From Bacteroidales bacterium (lineage in GTDB: Bacteria > Bacteroidota > Bacteroidia > Bacteroidales > GCA-2748055), in assembly GCA_029210585.1 (NCBI GenBank), contig JARGFP010000005.1, forward strand, positions 124,001-188,000: a stretch of 64,000 nucleotides of DNA, read 5' to 3'. Position 1 is the stretch's first letter. The number at the start of each line of letters is the position of its first letter. Shown piece by piece: positions 16,084 to 25,329 of the stretch. The notes beneath the pieces were generated by a model. The model saw only the letters and a list, made by a program, of their open reading frames with translations, was not told the origin of the DNA and made no database searches. The position numbers and the translations under genes were made by a program.

Positions 16084-17627
16084 GCAGTAAGCATAACATA
16101 ACACGCGGAGGATTATCCGGCAAGATGGGCGGCTACCAGGCAGCGCCGCCACATTCTGTATGGGAAGGTGTGGCTTCGGCCATACGCGGGAGGCGTTCCA
16201 AAAGGAAGCTGTTCATCCTGCTCGGAGCTGCAGCCGGACTTGCACTGGCCGTCACGGTGGGTATTGCCCTGTTGTCTGATACCGGTCAACCCGGGATCGT
16301 CTTGCATGAGGAGGACCTGAAAAATCAACCAGCTGCATCGGGCCCGGAAGAAATTCCTGATGTGCATACAGGGCCTGCAGCCGGGATACCGGAGTTGCAT
16401 GATTCTAGTGCCGGCGGCGTAACCGGGACATCGGAGCCGGAGCCGGATGATCCTGATGCCGGTGGTGCAGCCGGATCGTCGGATCCACCTGCCGGACCTG
16501 CTATCAGGAACAAAACACCAGGTTCACGTCTTGAAGAAAAGATAATCGTTGCGCTCCACGAAGTGCAGGAGGAACAGCTGGCCGAAGGTGGGGCGAGCAG
16601 GGAGCAGCTTGCGCGGGAAACTGACCGGCCAGGTGCTGATCTTCAGGAAGACGGGCGCAGGAAAGAAGCCGAAGACAAAAGCATTTCCGAAGAAACGGAT
16701 TCTCAGCAGCCACGGGAAAATAACAGGAATACTACAGTGGTGAATGAAGACAGCCTGGTAAGGTTGTTGCAGGGCGACGTTGCTGCAGCCCGGGAAAATG
16801 TAAACCCGGATGCGGATAACCCGGACCGGGAAATGCACAAAAAAGGAAAATGGCAGCTCGGTGCCAACCTGTCACCACTCATCAGTTACCGCGACGTGGC
16901 AGCTGAGGATGCAGCGCAGAATGTGGCGGTCAACCATTCAGAATCGGCCAGGCTCACCTATACAGGAGGAATCCAGGTCAGCTACCTGCCTTCCGACAGG
17001 CTGACCATCCAGACCGGGATCCAATACAACAGGATGGGGGTCAACATAGGAGAGTACAGCAGTTTCAAGAGTGGCTGGTTTCAGTCAGAACTGGACATGG
17101 TTGCTGCTCCCAACCGATCGGAGAGCGTGGTGAGTATCTCCAATTCAATGGGAACGGTGGTTTCCATCGATAACGACCAATTTGTGAACAGTTACGCAGG
17201 CACCGGGAGGCTTACCGATTACCATACGCTGACCCCCGAAGAGATGGTCGTTGCCGATGCTTTCGTGGAGCGCTTTTCACAAACTTTTGAATACCTGGAG
17301 ATTCCCTTCAACGTGCGGTACAAGTTGCTTGACAGAACCTTTGATGTGCAGCTGATGGGCGGTTTCAGTACCAACCTGCTGGTGCACAATTCGGTTTCGG
17401 CCATCGCCGGTGATGAAGTCATCGCCATAGGCGAAATGCAGGATGTCAGGACATTCAATTATTCCGGAAATGCAGGCGTGGGTGTGGTATACGATGTATT
17501 TGAAAACTTCAGTCTGAGTATTGAGCCCCGCTTCAGGTATTACCTTCACTCCATCAACACAGCCAACCTTCCCGTTACACGGCCCTACAGCTTCGGTTTT
17601 TACACGGGCGTGAATTACAGGTTTTAG
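16080..17627 (+). CDS. Dual-membrane-spanning anti-sigma-like protein with outer-membrane barrel
   Basis: The 515-residue product has three parts. Residues 1-43 are cytoplasmic and contain SVWEGVASAIRGRRSKRK, like the short sigma-binding segment of ECF anti-sigma factors. A single helix (about 44-66) spans the inner membrane. A Pro/Ala/Glu-rich disordered periplasmic stretch (about 70-255) leads to a PorT-type beta-barrel (about 256-515, KWQLGANLSPL to TGVNYRF, ending in Phe). This is the layout of the dual-membrane-spanning anti-sigma factors (Dma) reported in Bacteroides thetaiotaomicron, which pair with ECF sigma factors and affect outer-membrane vesiculation. The coupled sigma gene supports the same role here: reading the outer-membrane state and releasing sigma. 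Confidence 0.8.
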   Translation: MSSKHNITRGGLSGKMGGYQAAPPHSVWEGVASAIRGRRSKRKLFILLGAAAGLALAVTVGIALLSDTGQPGIVLHEEDLKNQPAASGPEEIPDVHTGPAAGIPELHDSSAGGVTGTSEPEPDDPDAGGAAGSSDPPAGPAIRNKTPGSRLEEKIIVALHEVQEEQLAEGGASREQLARETDRPGADLQEDGRRKEAEDKSISEETDSQQPRENNRNTTVVNEDSLVRLLQGDVAAARENVNPDADNPDREMHKKGKWQLGANLSPLISYRDVAAEDAAQNVAVNHSESARLTYTGGIQVSYLPSDRLTIQTGIQYNRMGVNIGEYSSFKSGWFQSELDMVAAPNRSESVVSISNSMGTVVSIDNDQFVNSYAGTGRLTDYHTLTPEEMVVADAFVERFSQTFEYLEIPFNVRYKLLDRTFDVQLMGGFSTNLLVHNSVSAIAGDEVIAIGEMQDVRTFNYSGNAGVGVVYDVFENFSLSIEPRFRYYLHSINTANLPVTRPYSFGFYTGVNYRF

Positions 17628-17667
17628 CGCAAGAGCCAAAACTTCATGACCTTCCGCGTGTTAATAC

Positions 17668-17698
17668 TTTGAAACCAGCAAATGATACACTATTTTTG
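17668..17698 (+). promoter_or_regulatory. Full Bacteroidota promoter of the lytic transglycosylase gene
   Basis: TTTG at 17668-17671, exactly 19 bp of spacer, then TATTTTTG at 17691-17698 is a complete match to the -33/-7 consensus TTTG-N19-TAnnTTTG. It also shows that a TTG codon at 17669 cannot be the translation start. Confidence 0.75.
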
Positions 17699-17725
17699 CA
17701 GTTGAGAAAATCAGCGGAGGAGTTT

Positions 17726-18688
17726 ATGAAAGCAAAGGAAAACAGGGGACAGGGAAACAGCAGGTTATGGGTCATTCCATTGATTATCGTGGTGTCAGTG
17801 ATTGCTGTTTTTTCCATTGATAAAATTGGTTTCGGGGGTGTCGCTGACAACGACCCGGTGGAGCCCGGGGAGAAGTCGTATTATGCCATCTTCCCTTTTG
17901 AGGTGCCCGAACAGATTGCTTTTGCAGGAGAGAAGGTACCGGTGGGATACTTCGATGTTTATGAATCGCTCGACAGGGAACTGTTGTCGAATACTTTTTT
18001 TCATTCGCAGACCATTCGGATGATCAAAATGGCCAACCGTTATTTCCCGCAGATAGAACCGATTCTTGCAGCTGAAGGTATTCCTGACGATTTTAAATAC
18101 CTTGCTATTGCAGAAAGCAACCTTTCCAACGCTGTTTCCCCTGCAGGTGCAGTGGGATTCTGGCAGCTTCTCAAGGGAACGGGACATGACTACGGGCTGG
18201 AAATCAACAGCGAGGTGGATGAAAGGTACCACCTGGAAAAATCCACGGTGCTGGCCTGCAGGTACATCCGGGAATCCTATGAAAAATACCTGAACTGGAC
18301 CATGGCTGCGGCATCATACAATGCAGGAAGGAGAGGGATTGACCGGCAGTTGACCCGTCAGAAGGAAACAGATTATTATGACCTGTTGCTCAACGAGGAG
18401 ACTGCCCGTTATATCTTCCGCATCCTGGCTATTAAACTGATCATGGAAGATCCGGCAGCCTATGGATTTCATCTTTCAAAACAGGACCTGTACCAGCCAA
18501 TCGCCTACGATGTGGTTGCTGTAAATGGTCCCGTGACCGATTTTGCCGATTTTGCTAAACAGCACAATACTAATTACAAGATGCTGAAATTCCTGAATCC
18601 ATGGTTGAGGGACAACAACCTTACCAACAGCCAGGGAAAAACCTATGAGATACGGGTTCCTCAACCACATGCCAGGGAAATGAGATAG
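17726..18688 (+). CDS. Membrane-anchored lytic transglycosylase (MltD/SLT type)
   Basis: The enzyme cleaves peptidoglycan glycan strands to 1,6-anhydro ends. The ATG at 17726 has GGAGG five bases upstream and lies about 20 bp after the promoter, giving 320 residues. A short basic N-terminus is followed by one membrane helix (about 14-31). The SLT domain (about 105-230) shows the catalytic glutamate E130 in IAESNL, then SPAGAVGFWQLLKGTG and AAASYNAG, all family hallmarks. The C-terminal ~60 residues (VAVNGPVTDFADFAKQHN, MLKFLNPWLRDNNL) look like a LysM-type wall-binding module. It precedes uvrA by 64 bp and could be cotranscribed with it. Confidence 0.9.
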   Translation: MKAKENRGQGNSRLWVIPLIIVVSVIAVFSIDKIGFGGVADNDPVEPGEKSYYAIFPFEVPEQIAFAGEKVPVGYFDVYESLDRELLSNTFFHSQTIRMIKMANRYFPQIEPILAAEGIPDDFKYLAIAESNLSNAVSPAGAVGFWQLLKGTGHDYGLEINSEVDERYHLEKSTVLACRYIRESYEKYLNWTMAAASYNAGRRGIDRQLTRQKETDYYDLLLNEETARYIFRILAIKLIMEDPAAYGFHLSKQDLYQPIAYDVVAVNGPVTDFADFAKQHNTNYKMLKFLNPWLRDNNLTNSQGKTYEIRVPQPHAREMR

Positions 18689-18752
18689 TCCGGAAAAGCA
18701 GTGTGTTTTATATCACCGGTTGCAGGGATTACCCGTTACCAGAAAAGATTAC

Positions 18753-21590
18753 ATGCAGGAGAACAAGAAATACATTCATGTTTACGGTGCCCGTGAACAT
18801 AACCTGAAAAATATTGATGTGGCCATTCCGCGCAATGAGCTCACAGTGGTCACAGGACTCAGTGGAAGCGGTAAATCCTCGCTGGCATTTGATACCATCT
18901 ATGCCGAGGGTCAGCGCCGTTACGTGGAGACCATGAGTGCCTATGCCCGGCAATTCCTGGGGAACCTGGAACGGCCCGATGTGGACCGTATCACCGGACT
19001 CAGTCCTGTGATCTCAATTGAACAGAAGACCACCAACAAGAATCCCAGGTCCACGGTGGGCACCATTACCGAAGTCTACGATTTCCTCAGGCTGCTTTAC
19101 GCACGTGCGGCAGATGCCTATTCCTATGTGACCGGGGAAAAGATGGTTAAATACACCCTGCAGCAGGTCCTGGATCTGATCCGGGAACAGTTTGCCGGGA
19201 AAAAGATATATGTGCTTGCCCCGGTGGTCAGGGGCAGGAAGGGACATTACCGGGAACTCTTCGAACAGATCAGGAAGCGGGGGTATCTCTATGCCAGGAT
19301 TGACGGGGAGGTTCGTGAAGTGGAGCCCGGTATGCGTATCGACCGGTACAAGATTCATGATATTGAGATTGTGATCGACAGGATACAGGTGAAGGAGGAA
19401 GACGATAAGCGGCTGAAGGATTCTGTTTCAGTGGCCATGCATGAAGGCAAGGGAATCACCATGATCCTGGAAAAGGACGCATCCGTGCCCCGTTTCTTTT
19501 CCAGCAAGCTGATGTGTCCCACCAGCGGTATTTCCTATAATGAGCCAGCCCCGCACAGTTTTTCCTTCAATTCGCCCCAGGGTGCCTGTCCGCGTTGCAA
19601 CGGGCTGGGAAGGGTGAACGATGTGGATGTGGACAAGCTGATACCGGACAGGATGAAAAGCATTCGCCAGGGAGCCATCCTGCCAATCGGTAAGTACAGG
19701 AACGCGCTCATATTCTGGCAGATAGAGGCGATCGCTAAAAAACATAAATTTACGCTGGACACAAAAGTGGAAGACATCCCTGAAGAAGCGATCAGCACGA
19801 TCCTGTTCGGATCAGAGGAGCCATTGAAACTCGAGAACACACCCTTGGGGACCTCTTCCAATTATTTCCTGAGTTTTGAGGGAGTGATCAATTTCGTGAA
19901 TCACCAGGTAAGTGATGGGGCATCGGGGAAAAAGCAAAAACAGGCGAAGCAGTTTATCCGCAAGATTCCATGTCCGGAATGTGGAGGAAACAGGCTGAAA
20001 AATGAAATGCTCCATTTCAGGATCAATGAGAAAAATATATCAGAGCTGGCTTCGATGGATATAGAGGACCTTTACAAATGGTTCGAAGGGATTGAAGAAA
20101 AGCTTTCTGACCGGCAGCAGGAAATCGCCAGGGAGGTATTGAAGGAAATTCGTTCCCGGCTTATTTTCCTGCTGGATGTGGGACTGGGCTACCTCTCCCT
20201 GGACCGTACTTCGCGGAGTTTGTCTGGAGGGGAGAGTCAACGGATTCGTCTGGCCACGCAAATCGGTTCGCGGCTCGTGAATGTGTTGTATATACTCGAT
20301 GAGCCGAGTATCGGCCTGCACCAGCGGGATAACATGAAGCTGATCGGTTCCCTCAAGAAACTGAGGGACCAGGGCAACTCGGTGATCGTGGTGGAACACG
20401 ATAAAGAGATGATGCTGGCAGCGGATCATATCCTTGACCTCGGTCCGGGAGCAGGGAGGCACGGTGGTTATGTTGTGGCAGACGGATCCCCGGAAGTAAT
20501 CAGGACCATGGATTCTCTCACGTCAGCCTACCTGACCGGGATGCAAGCCATCCCGCTGCCACCGGAAAGACGGAAAAGCAATGGGAAAACCCTTGTTCTC
20601 AGGGGAGCAACAGGCAATAACCTGAAAAATGTGGATGCGGAATTCCCGCTGGGGACCTTTATCTGTATTACCGGTGTAAGCGGCAGCGGAAAATCCACGC
20701 TGGTCAATGACACCCTGCACCCGATCCTGAGCAACAAACTGCACAGGTCCAGCAGGGAACCCCTGGCATACAGATCGCTTGAGGGACTGGAGTACATCGA
20801 CAAAGTTATCGAGGTAGACCAGTCACCCCTGGGCCGCACGCCGCGGTCCAACCCTGCCACCTATACCAATGTCTTTGGAGACATCCGCAAGTTGTTTGAG
20901 CAGACGCCCGATGCGAAGATCAGGGGATTCAAGGCCGGCAGGTTTTCGTTCAATGTTGCGGGAGGCAGGTGTGAAACATGCATGGGTGCCGGGGTGCAGA
21001 CCATTGAAATGAATTTTCTTCCCGATGTGTACGTGCAATGCAAGTCCTGCCATGGGAAACGATACAACAGGGAGACACTGGAAGTACAATACAAGGGGAA
21101 GAACATCAACGAAGTGCTGAAGATGACCATTAACCAGGCGCTGGAGTTTTTTGGAAGCATCCCGAATATCAATCGGAAACTGAAAACCCTGCAGGATGTG
21201 GGACTCGGGTATATTCGGCTGGGACAGCCTTCCACAACGCTGTCGGGAGGCGAATCACAGCGGGTGAAGCTTTCGGCTGAACTGGCAAAGAAAGATACCG
21301 GGCAGACCCTCTATATTCTTGATGAGCCCACCACCGGACTGCATTTCGACGATGTGCGGGTACTGCTGGAAGTAGTCGGTCGTCTCGTACAGAAGGGCAA
21401 TACCGTGATCATGATTGAGCACAATATGGATGTGATCAAGGTGGCAGACTTCATTATTGACATGGGAAAAGAAGGGGGTATCGGCGGCGGTGAGATCATT
21501 GCCACAGGAACACCGGAAGAGGTGGCACTTGTTGCCGAAAGCTACACAGGACAGTGTCTGAAAGAAGAACTGGGAATCAGCGCCAGCTAA
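18753..21590 (+). CDS. uvrA: Excinuclease ABC subunit A
   Basis: UvrA is the damage-recognition ATPase of nucleotide excision repair. From the ATG at 18753 it has about 945 residues, the normal size; an upstream in-frame TTG at 18720 is disfavoured. Two ABC modules are complete: GLSGSGKSSLAFDTIYAEGQ near the start and GVSGSGKSTLVNDTL in the second half, with signature sequences LSGGESQRIRLA and LSGGESQRVKLS and Walker B LDEPSIGLH and LDEPTTGLH. The UvrB-binding and insertion domains are present. The first zinc module reads CPTSG where many UvrA proteins have CxxC, so one ligand is missing, though its partner CPRC is there; the C-terminal module (CETC, CKSC) is intact. Confidence 0.96.
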   Translation: MQENKKYIHVYGAREHNLKNIDVAIPRNELTVVTGLSGSGKSSLAFDTIYAEGQRRYVETMSAYARQFLGNLERPDVDRITGLSPVISIEQKTTNKNPRSTVGTITEVYDFLRLLYARAADAYSYVTGEKMVKYTLQQVLDLIREQFAGKKIYVLAPVVRGRKGHYRELFEQIRKRGYLYARIDGEVREVEPGMRIDRYKIHDIEIVIDRIQVKEEDDKRLKDSVSVAMHEGKGITMILEKDASVPRFFSSKLMCPTSGISYNEPAPHSFSFNSPQGACPRCNGLGRVNDVDVDKLIPDRMKSIRQGAILPIGKYRNALIFWQIEAIAKKHKFTLDTKVEDIPEEAISTILFGSEEPLKLENTPLGTSSNYFLSFEGVINFVNHQVSDGASGKKQKQAKQFIRKIPCPECGGNRLKNEMLHFRINEKNISELASMDIEDLYKWFEGIEEKLSDRQQEIAREVLKEIRSRLIFLLDVGLGYLSLDRTSRSLSGGESQRIRLATQIGSRLVNVLYILDEPSIGLHQRDNMKLIGSLKKLRDQGNSVIVVEHDKEMMLAADHILDLGPGAGRHGGYVVADGSPEVIRTMDSLTSAYLTGMQAIPLPPERRKSNGKTLVLRGATGNNLKNVDAEFPLGTFICITGVSGSGKSTLVNDTLHPILSNKLHRSSREPLAYRSLEGLEYIDKVIEVDQSPLGRTPRSNPATYTNVFGDIRKLFEQTPDAKIRGFKAGRFSFNVAGGRCETCMGAGVQTIEMNFLPDVYVQCKSCHGKRYNRETLEVQYKGKNINEVLKMTINQALEFFGSIPNINRKLKTLQDVGLGYIRLGQPSTTLSGGESQRVKLSAELAKKDTGQTLYILDEPTTGLHFDDVRVLLEVVGRLVQKGNTVIMIEHNMDVIKVADFIIDMGKEGGIGGGEIIATGTPEEVALVAESYTGQCLKEELGISAS

Positions 21591-21724
21591 AAAAAATCTC
21601 CTGTTCAGCATACTTTTTATTATATTGCTACAATTCTTTTTCACCGTGAGGCAACAGATTACCTGCAGAATGAATTTAAGTAACGCGTTTATATGTCAAG
21701 TATTTAAATAAAGAATTTGTATAG

Positions 21725-22435
21725 ATGAACTCTAGTGAAGAAAAAATAAAAAAGGCGTTCAGTGAAAAAAACTGGAATGAAATCAAGGCTTCCGACAGCT
21801 GGCAGATTTTCAAGATCATGGCCGAATTTGTTGAGGGTTTTGAAAAACTAAGTTCCATCGGCCCCTGCGTCTCCATTTTTGGTTCGGCACGGACCAAGGA
21901 AGACAATGCCTACTACCAGCTTGCCGTGGATATTGCCTACAAACTGACACTGAGTGGTTATGGAGTTATCACCGGGGGCGGTCCGGGGATCATGGAGGCT
22001 GCCAACAGGGGGGCCAGGAAAGGAAACGGCAAAAGTGTGGGGATCAATATCCAGCTGCCTTTTGAACAGTTTTCCAACCAGTATATTGATCATGATAAAC
22101 TGATTACATTCAAGCATTTTTTTGTTCGGAAGGTGATGTTCCAGAAGTATGCACAGGGGTTTATTGTGCTCCCGGGTGGATTCGGAACGTTCGATGAATT
22201 CTTCGAGTCGGCAACCCTCATCCAGACCGGTAAGATCGGGCGGTTCCCGATCATACTTGTGGGCAAGGAATACTGGAAGGGACTGATTGACTGGATCGAG
22301 GACAAGGTAATGGAAGAGCAAAAGAATATCAGCCCTGAGGACACCCATTTATTTACACTGGTTGATACATCAGATGAAGCTGTTGAAGTTATCAATGATT
22401 TCTACAGCAAGTATTTGCTGAGCCCGAACTTCTGA
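21725..22435 (+). CDS. LOG-family (TIGR00730) phosphoribohydrolase-like protein
   Basis: This 236-residue Rossmann-fold protein carries the LOG-family motifs GGGPGIMEAANRGA and PGGFGTFDEFFE. The family includes plant cytokinin-activating phosphoribohydrolases and bacterial nucleoside 5'-monophosphate nucleosidases, which release free bases from AMP-like nucleotides. In a bacterium without cytokinin genes nearby the more likely job is nucleotide salvage or turnover. The N-terminal ~40 residues form an extra helical extension. It is separated from uvrA by 134 bp and appears to be its own unit. Confidence 0.9.
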   Translation: MNSSEEKIKKAFSEKNWNEIKASDSWQIFKIMAEFVEGFEKLSSIGPCVSIFGSARTKEDNAYYQLAVDIAYKLTLSGYGVITGGGPGIMEAANRGARKGNGKSVGINIQLPFEQFSNQYIDHDKLITFKHFFVRKVMFQKYAQGFIVLPGGFGTFDEFFESATLIQTGKIGRFPIILVGKEYWKGLIDWIEDKVMEEQKNISPEDTHLFTLVDTSDEAVEVINDFYSKYLLSPNF

Positions 22436-22515
22436 CCTTGTGGTTGTTGCTGTTAGTAACTAGGGGAAGATATGCTTGAATTTTTCGTACCTTGCATTGA
22501 AAATTCAGAACAGCT

Positions 22516-23868
22516 ATGAAAAAGCGGGTTGTTTTCCTGATCTTCCTGGTGGCCTTTCTGCCGTTGTCCGGTCAACCGGGTGGGGTAAGTTTTGTTCTTG
22601 AAGTACCTGAAGAAGTAACAGCAGGAGAAGACTTTGAAGTGGAGTTGTTCTTCCGGAAAGGAGATCTTAAGGATTATTCGAGATTTTCACAGGTACTGCC
22701 GCAGGGATTTGCTGCGTCCAATGTGTCCTCTCCCAATGCAGATTTCACCTTCTCAGATCAGCGGGTCAGGATTATCTGGCTGAAACTTCCCGAGGAGGAG
22801 GAAGTCCGGGTGAAGTATGTCATCAGTGTGGACGAAAGACTCAGTGGAAAGCTGGAACTGGCAGGAACCTTTGCATACGTAATAAACGGTGAGCGGGCAT
22901 ATATGAGTCTTCCCCGGCCCGAGGTTGTCAATATCCGGCCCAACCCGGACATTGATCCTGCCCTTGTGGTGGATGTCAGTGAATTCCCGGGAATGATCAG
23001 GCAGTCAAAAGCCAGTCCTGTAACGCGCGAGGCTTTTGCAACTGTGATCCGGCAGCAGCCTGTGATTGAACCGAACGGACTGGTATATGTCACACTGCTG
23101 ATCAATACGCCGGAAGGAACCAGTTTCCTGAAACTGGAGGAATCCATTCCGGGAGGTTATTCTTTTGAAGCGCTGGATGCCAGCGGTGCGGTGGTTTCAC
23201 AGGCTGCTTCTCTGGCAAGGTTTGTATGGATGCGGCCCCCGGCTAAATCAGTTTTTACCATCCGTTACCGGCTGGTACCGATTTTGGAAGAGAAACAGCA
23301 ACCTGTGGTGATCCAGGGGAACCTGTCCTATACTGAAGACGGTGCTACGAAAGAGGTGCGTCCCAGGCAGATGGATGTCAATCTTGGCTCCCTAGACAGG
23401 ACGGAGCAGCTGGCATTGCTGGCAACAGGGGAGATCGGGCCGGGAGATGGAATATCATCAACCACAGGAACCCTTCCGGGGAATGGTCAGCAACCTGATG
23501 GGGTCACCAACGGCAGTCAGGAGACACTGCCGGATGTAGCAACTTCCCCTGATTCAGGACCGGCCGGAGCACCCACCGTGAAGGGTATCCAGGTACTTCA
23601 GCCAGCGGCTGGCGTGGTATTCAGGATACAATTGGCCGCGGTAAAACACCCGGTTTATGCCGGCACATTTTTCCAGGAAAGTTCACTGTTCAGGAATGTG
23701 AAAGTGGAAAAGATCGAAGGATGGCACAAGTACACTGTGGGACCTGCATCCAATTATGCGGAGGCGGTTCAAATGAAGGACAGGATCAATTCGCAATCAC
23801 CGGTAACTGATGCATTTATCGTTGCATACCGGGACGGGAAAAGGATGCCTGTTGAAGATGTGTTGTAG
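22516..23868 (+). CDS. Exported protein with C-terminal SPOR-like domain
   Basis: This 450-residue protein has a signal peptide (about 1-20). Residues 25-125 form a beta-rich domain (FVLEVPEEVTAGEDFEVEL) resembling adhesin or oxygen-tolerance BatD-like N-termini. A second beta region (about 165-290) and a Pro/Gly-rich linker follow. The last ~80 residues (VVFRIQLAAVKHPVYAG, WHKYTVGPASNYAEA, DAFIVAYRDGKRM) form a SPOR-like repeat domain that in other proteins binds denuded peptidoglycan. The next gene begins 6 bp after its stop, so the two form an operon. A matching SPOR tail occurs in the gene at 29629-31848. I do not recognise a named family for the whole protein. Confidence 0.7.
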   Translation: MKKRVVFLIFLVAFLPLSGQPGGVSFVLEVPEEVTAGEDFEVELFFRKGDLKDYSRFSQVLPQGFAASNVSSPNADFTFSDQRVRIIWLKLPEEEEVRVKYVISVDERLSGKLELAGTFAYVINGERAYMSLPRPEVVNIRPNPDIDPALVVDVSEFPGMIRQSKASPVTREAFATVIRQQPVIEPNGLVYVTLLINTPEGTSFLKLEESIPGGYSFEALDASGAVVSQAASLARFVWMRPPAKSVFTIRYRLVPILEEKQQPVVIQGNLSYTEDGATKEVRPRQMDVNLGSLDRTEQLALLATGEIGPGDGISSTTGTLPGNGQQPDGVTNGSQETLPDVATSPDSGPAGAPTVKGIQVLQPAAGVVFRIQLAAVKHPVYAGTFFQESSLFRNVKVEKIEGWHKYTVGPASNYAEAVQMKDRINSQSPVTDAFIVAYRDGKRMPVEDVL

Positions 23869-23874
23869 ATATAA

Positions 23875-25254
23875 ATGTATGATAAAATGAGTGTTGGCCC
23901 AAAGCTGCATTATAAAGTTATCCTGGTGATCCTGCTCTCAGGGTTTGCTTCCCGGGCAATCGCCCAGGAAGTAATCGACTATGACGACCTGCTTCAGCGT
24001 GTTGATACGATCGAGAATCCAGTATACAAACCCGTGCTTTCGGTCAGCTACGGGGCGCTTAATTTTATGGGTGATGTGCGCAACAGCTCACGTCTTCCGG
24101 TTGTGGGGAACCCAGCCTTTCGGGTAAATGTATCCACATTTATCGATAACCAGCACCACATCACAGCAAATTTCTTTTTCATGGCAGGCACACTTACCGG
24201 GAACCAGCGTTCGGTGACAGACCTGTCGCAGAACCTGAATTTTTCTTCAGAAATCTACGGCATCGGAGCTACTGCGCGGTATGAATTCGGACACCTGATC
24301 AGTAAGGAGATGAAGATCAGGCCTTACGTGGCGCTGGGGATTGAGCAATTGATTTTCAATTCAAAGGGAGATCTGTTTGATGCACAAAACAGGTTCTATC
24401 ATTACTGGCCGGACGGCACCATCAGGAGCCTGCCTGCAGGCGAAACCGGGTCAGCCCTGCCTTTGGACCGTGATTATGTTTTTGAGACAGACCTGAGATC
24501 CTTCGAGAGTGAAAGTTACGGGCTTGGAGCATATAACCAGCGCTCTTTCGGAATTCCGCTTGCGCTTGGATTTTCACTGGGGCTATCGGAGCGGATCGCA
24601 GTGAGTCTCGGAACCGAGTACCACTATACGTTCACTGATTTTATTGATAATGTAGCGGCTGAAGGCACCCACATCGTTGGAAAAAAAGGAAATGATGGAT
24701 TCCTTTTTACGCATTTCACGCTGCACTTCGATATGTTCTCCGATCCTGCTACCAGGACGGTGGATCTGTTGTTTGCTGACCTGGAAACGGATCCGGTTTT
24801 CTTTGATGACGAAGATGGGGATTTCGTGCTGGATGTTGCTGACCATTGCCCCGGGACACCCTATGGTGTGCTGGTGGATACCCTGGGATGTCCGCTTGAC
24901 AGGGATGGAGACGGAGTGCCGGATTATCTCGATAAGGAGCCGGATTCTGAGGTTGGTGTATGGGTGGATGATAATGGTGTGGCCCTTGACGAAGAGGAAT
25001 TCCTGGGACAGTTGCAACGCGACAAGGCATTGAAGAGGGAAGACCTCGAGGCATATATGGAGTTGATCAGGGACCGGTTCGTGGAGCGAAGGGTTGTTGA
25101 TGTACCAGAAAAGTTTGAAGAACTGGATACCGATGAGGATGGTTATATTTCATTTGATGAGCTGCTGAAAGCCATCGATGAATACTTTGATTTTGAGGTG
25201 GACCTGTCGCTTGAAGAACTCAGACAGGTCAATGAATTCTTTTTCTCCCAGTAG
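23875..25254 (+). CDS. Outer-membrane barrel with thrombospondin-3-like repeats and EF-hand
   Basis: The product has 459 residues. After a signal peptide (ending near AIAQ, about 31) comes an eight-to-ten-strand barrel-like region (about 48-285) with typical phrases such as VSYGALNFMGDVRN and ARYEFGHLI. Then come calcium-binding thrombospondin type 3-like repeats (DEDGDFVLDVADHCPGTPYG, CPLDRDGDGVPDYLD), familiar as linkers before OmpA domains. Instead of OmpA, a charged helix and a canonical EF-hand loop (DTDEDGYISFDE) follow, inside an all-alpha tail. It forms an operon with the SPOR-like gene. I infer an outer-membrane calcium-dependent structural protein. ATGs at 23875 and 23887 are both possible starts. 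Confidence 0.7.
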   Translation: MYDKMSVGPKLHYKVILVILLSGFASRAIAQEVIDYDDLLQRVDTIENPVYKPVLSVSYGALNFMGDVRNSSRLPVVGNPAFRVNVSTFIDNQHHITANFFFMAGTLTGNQRSVTDLSQNLNFSSEIYGIGATARYEFGHLISKEMKIRPYVALGIEQLIFNSKGDLFDAQNRFYHYWPDGTIRSLPAGETGSALPLDRDYVFETDLRSFESESYGLGAYNQRSFGIPLALGFSLGLSERIAVSLGTEYHYTFTDFIDNVAAEGTHIVGKKGNDGFLFTHFTLHFDMFSDPATRTVDLLFADLETDPVFFDDEDGDFVLDVADHCPGTPYGVLVDTLGCPLDRDGDGVPDYLDKEPDSEVGVWVDDNGVALDEEEFLGQLQRDKALKREDLEAYMELIRDRFVERRVVDVPEKFEELDTDEDGYISFDELLKAIDEYFDFEVDLSLEELRQVNEFFFSQ

Positions 25255-25329
25255 CACCAGGGCAAACCAGCAAACATGGAGTTTGCCGGACTAATGGGAT
25301 GCAGCTGATTGCTGTGATGTACCTTGTGG

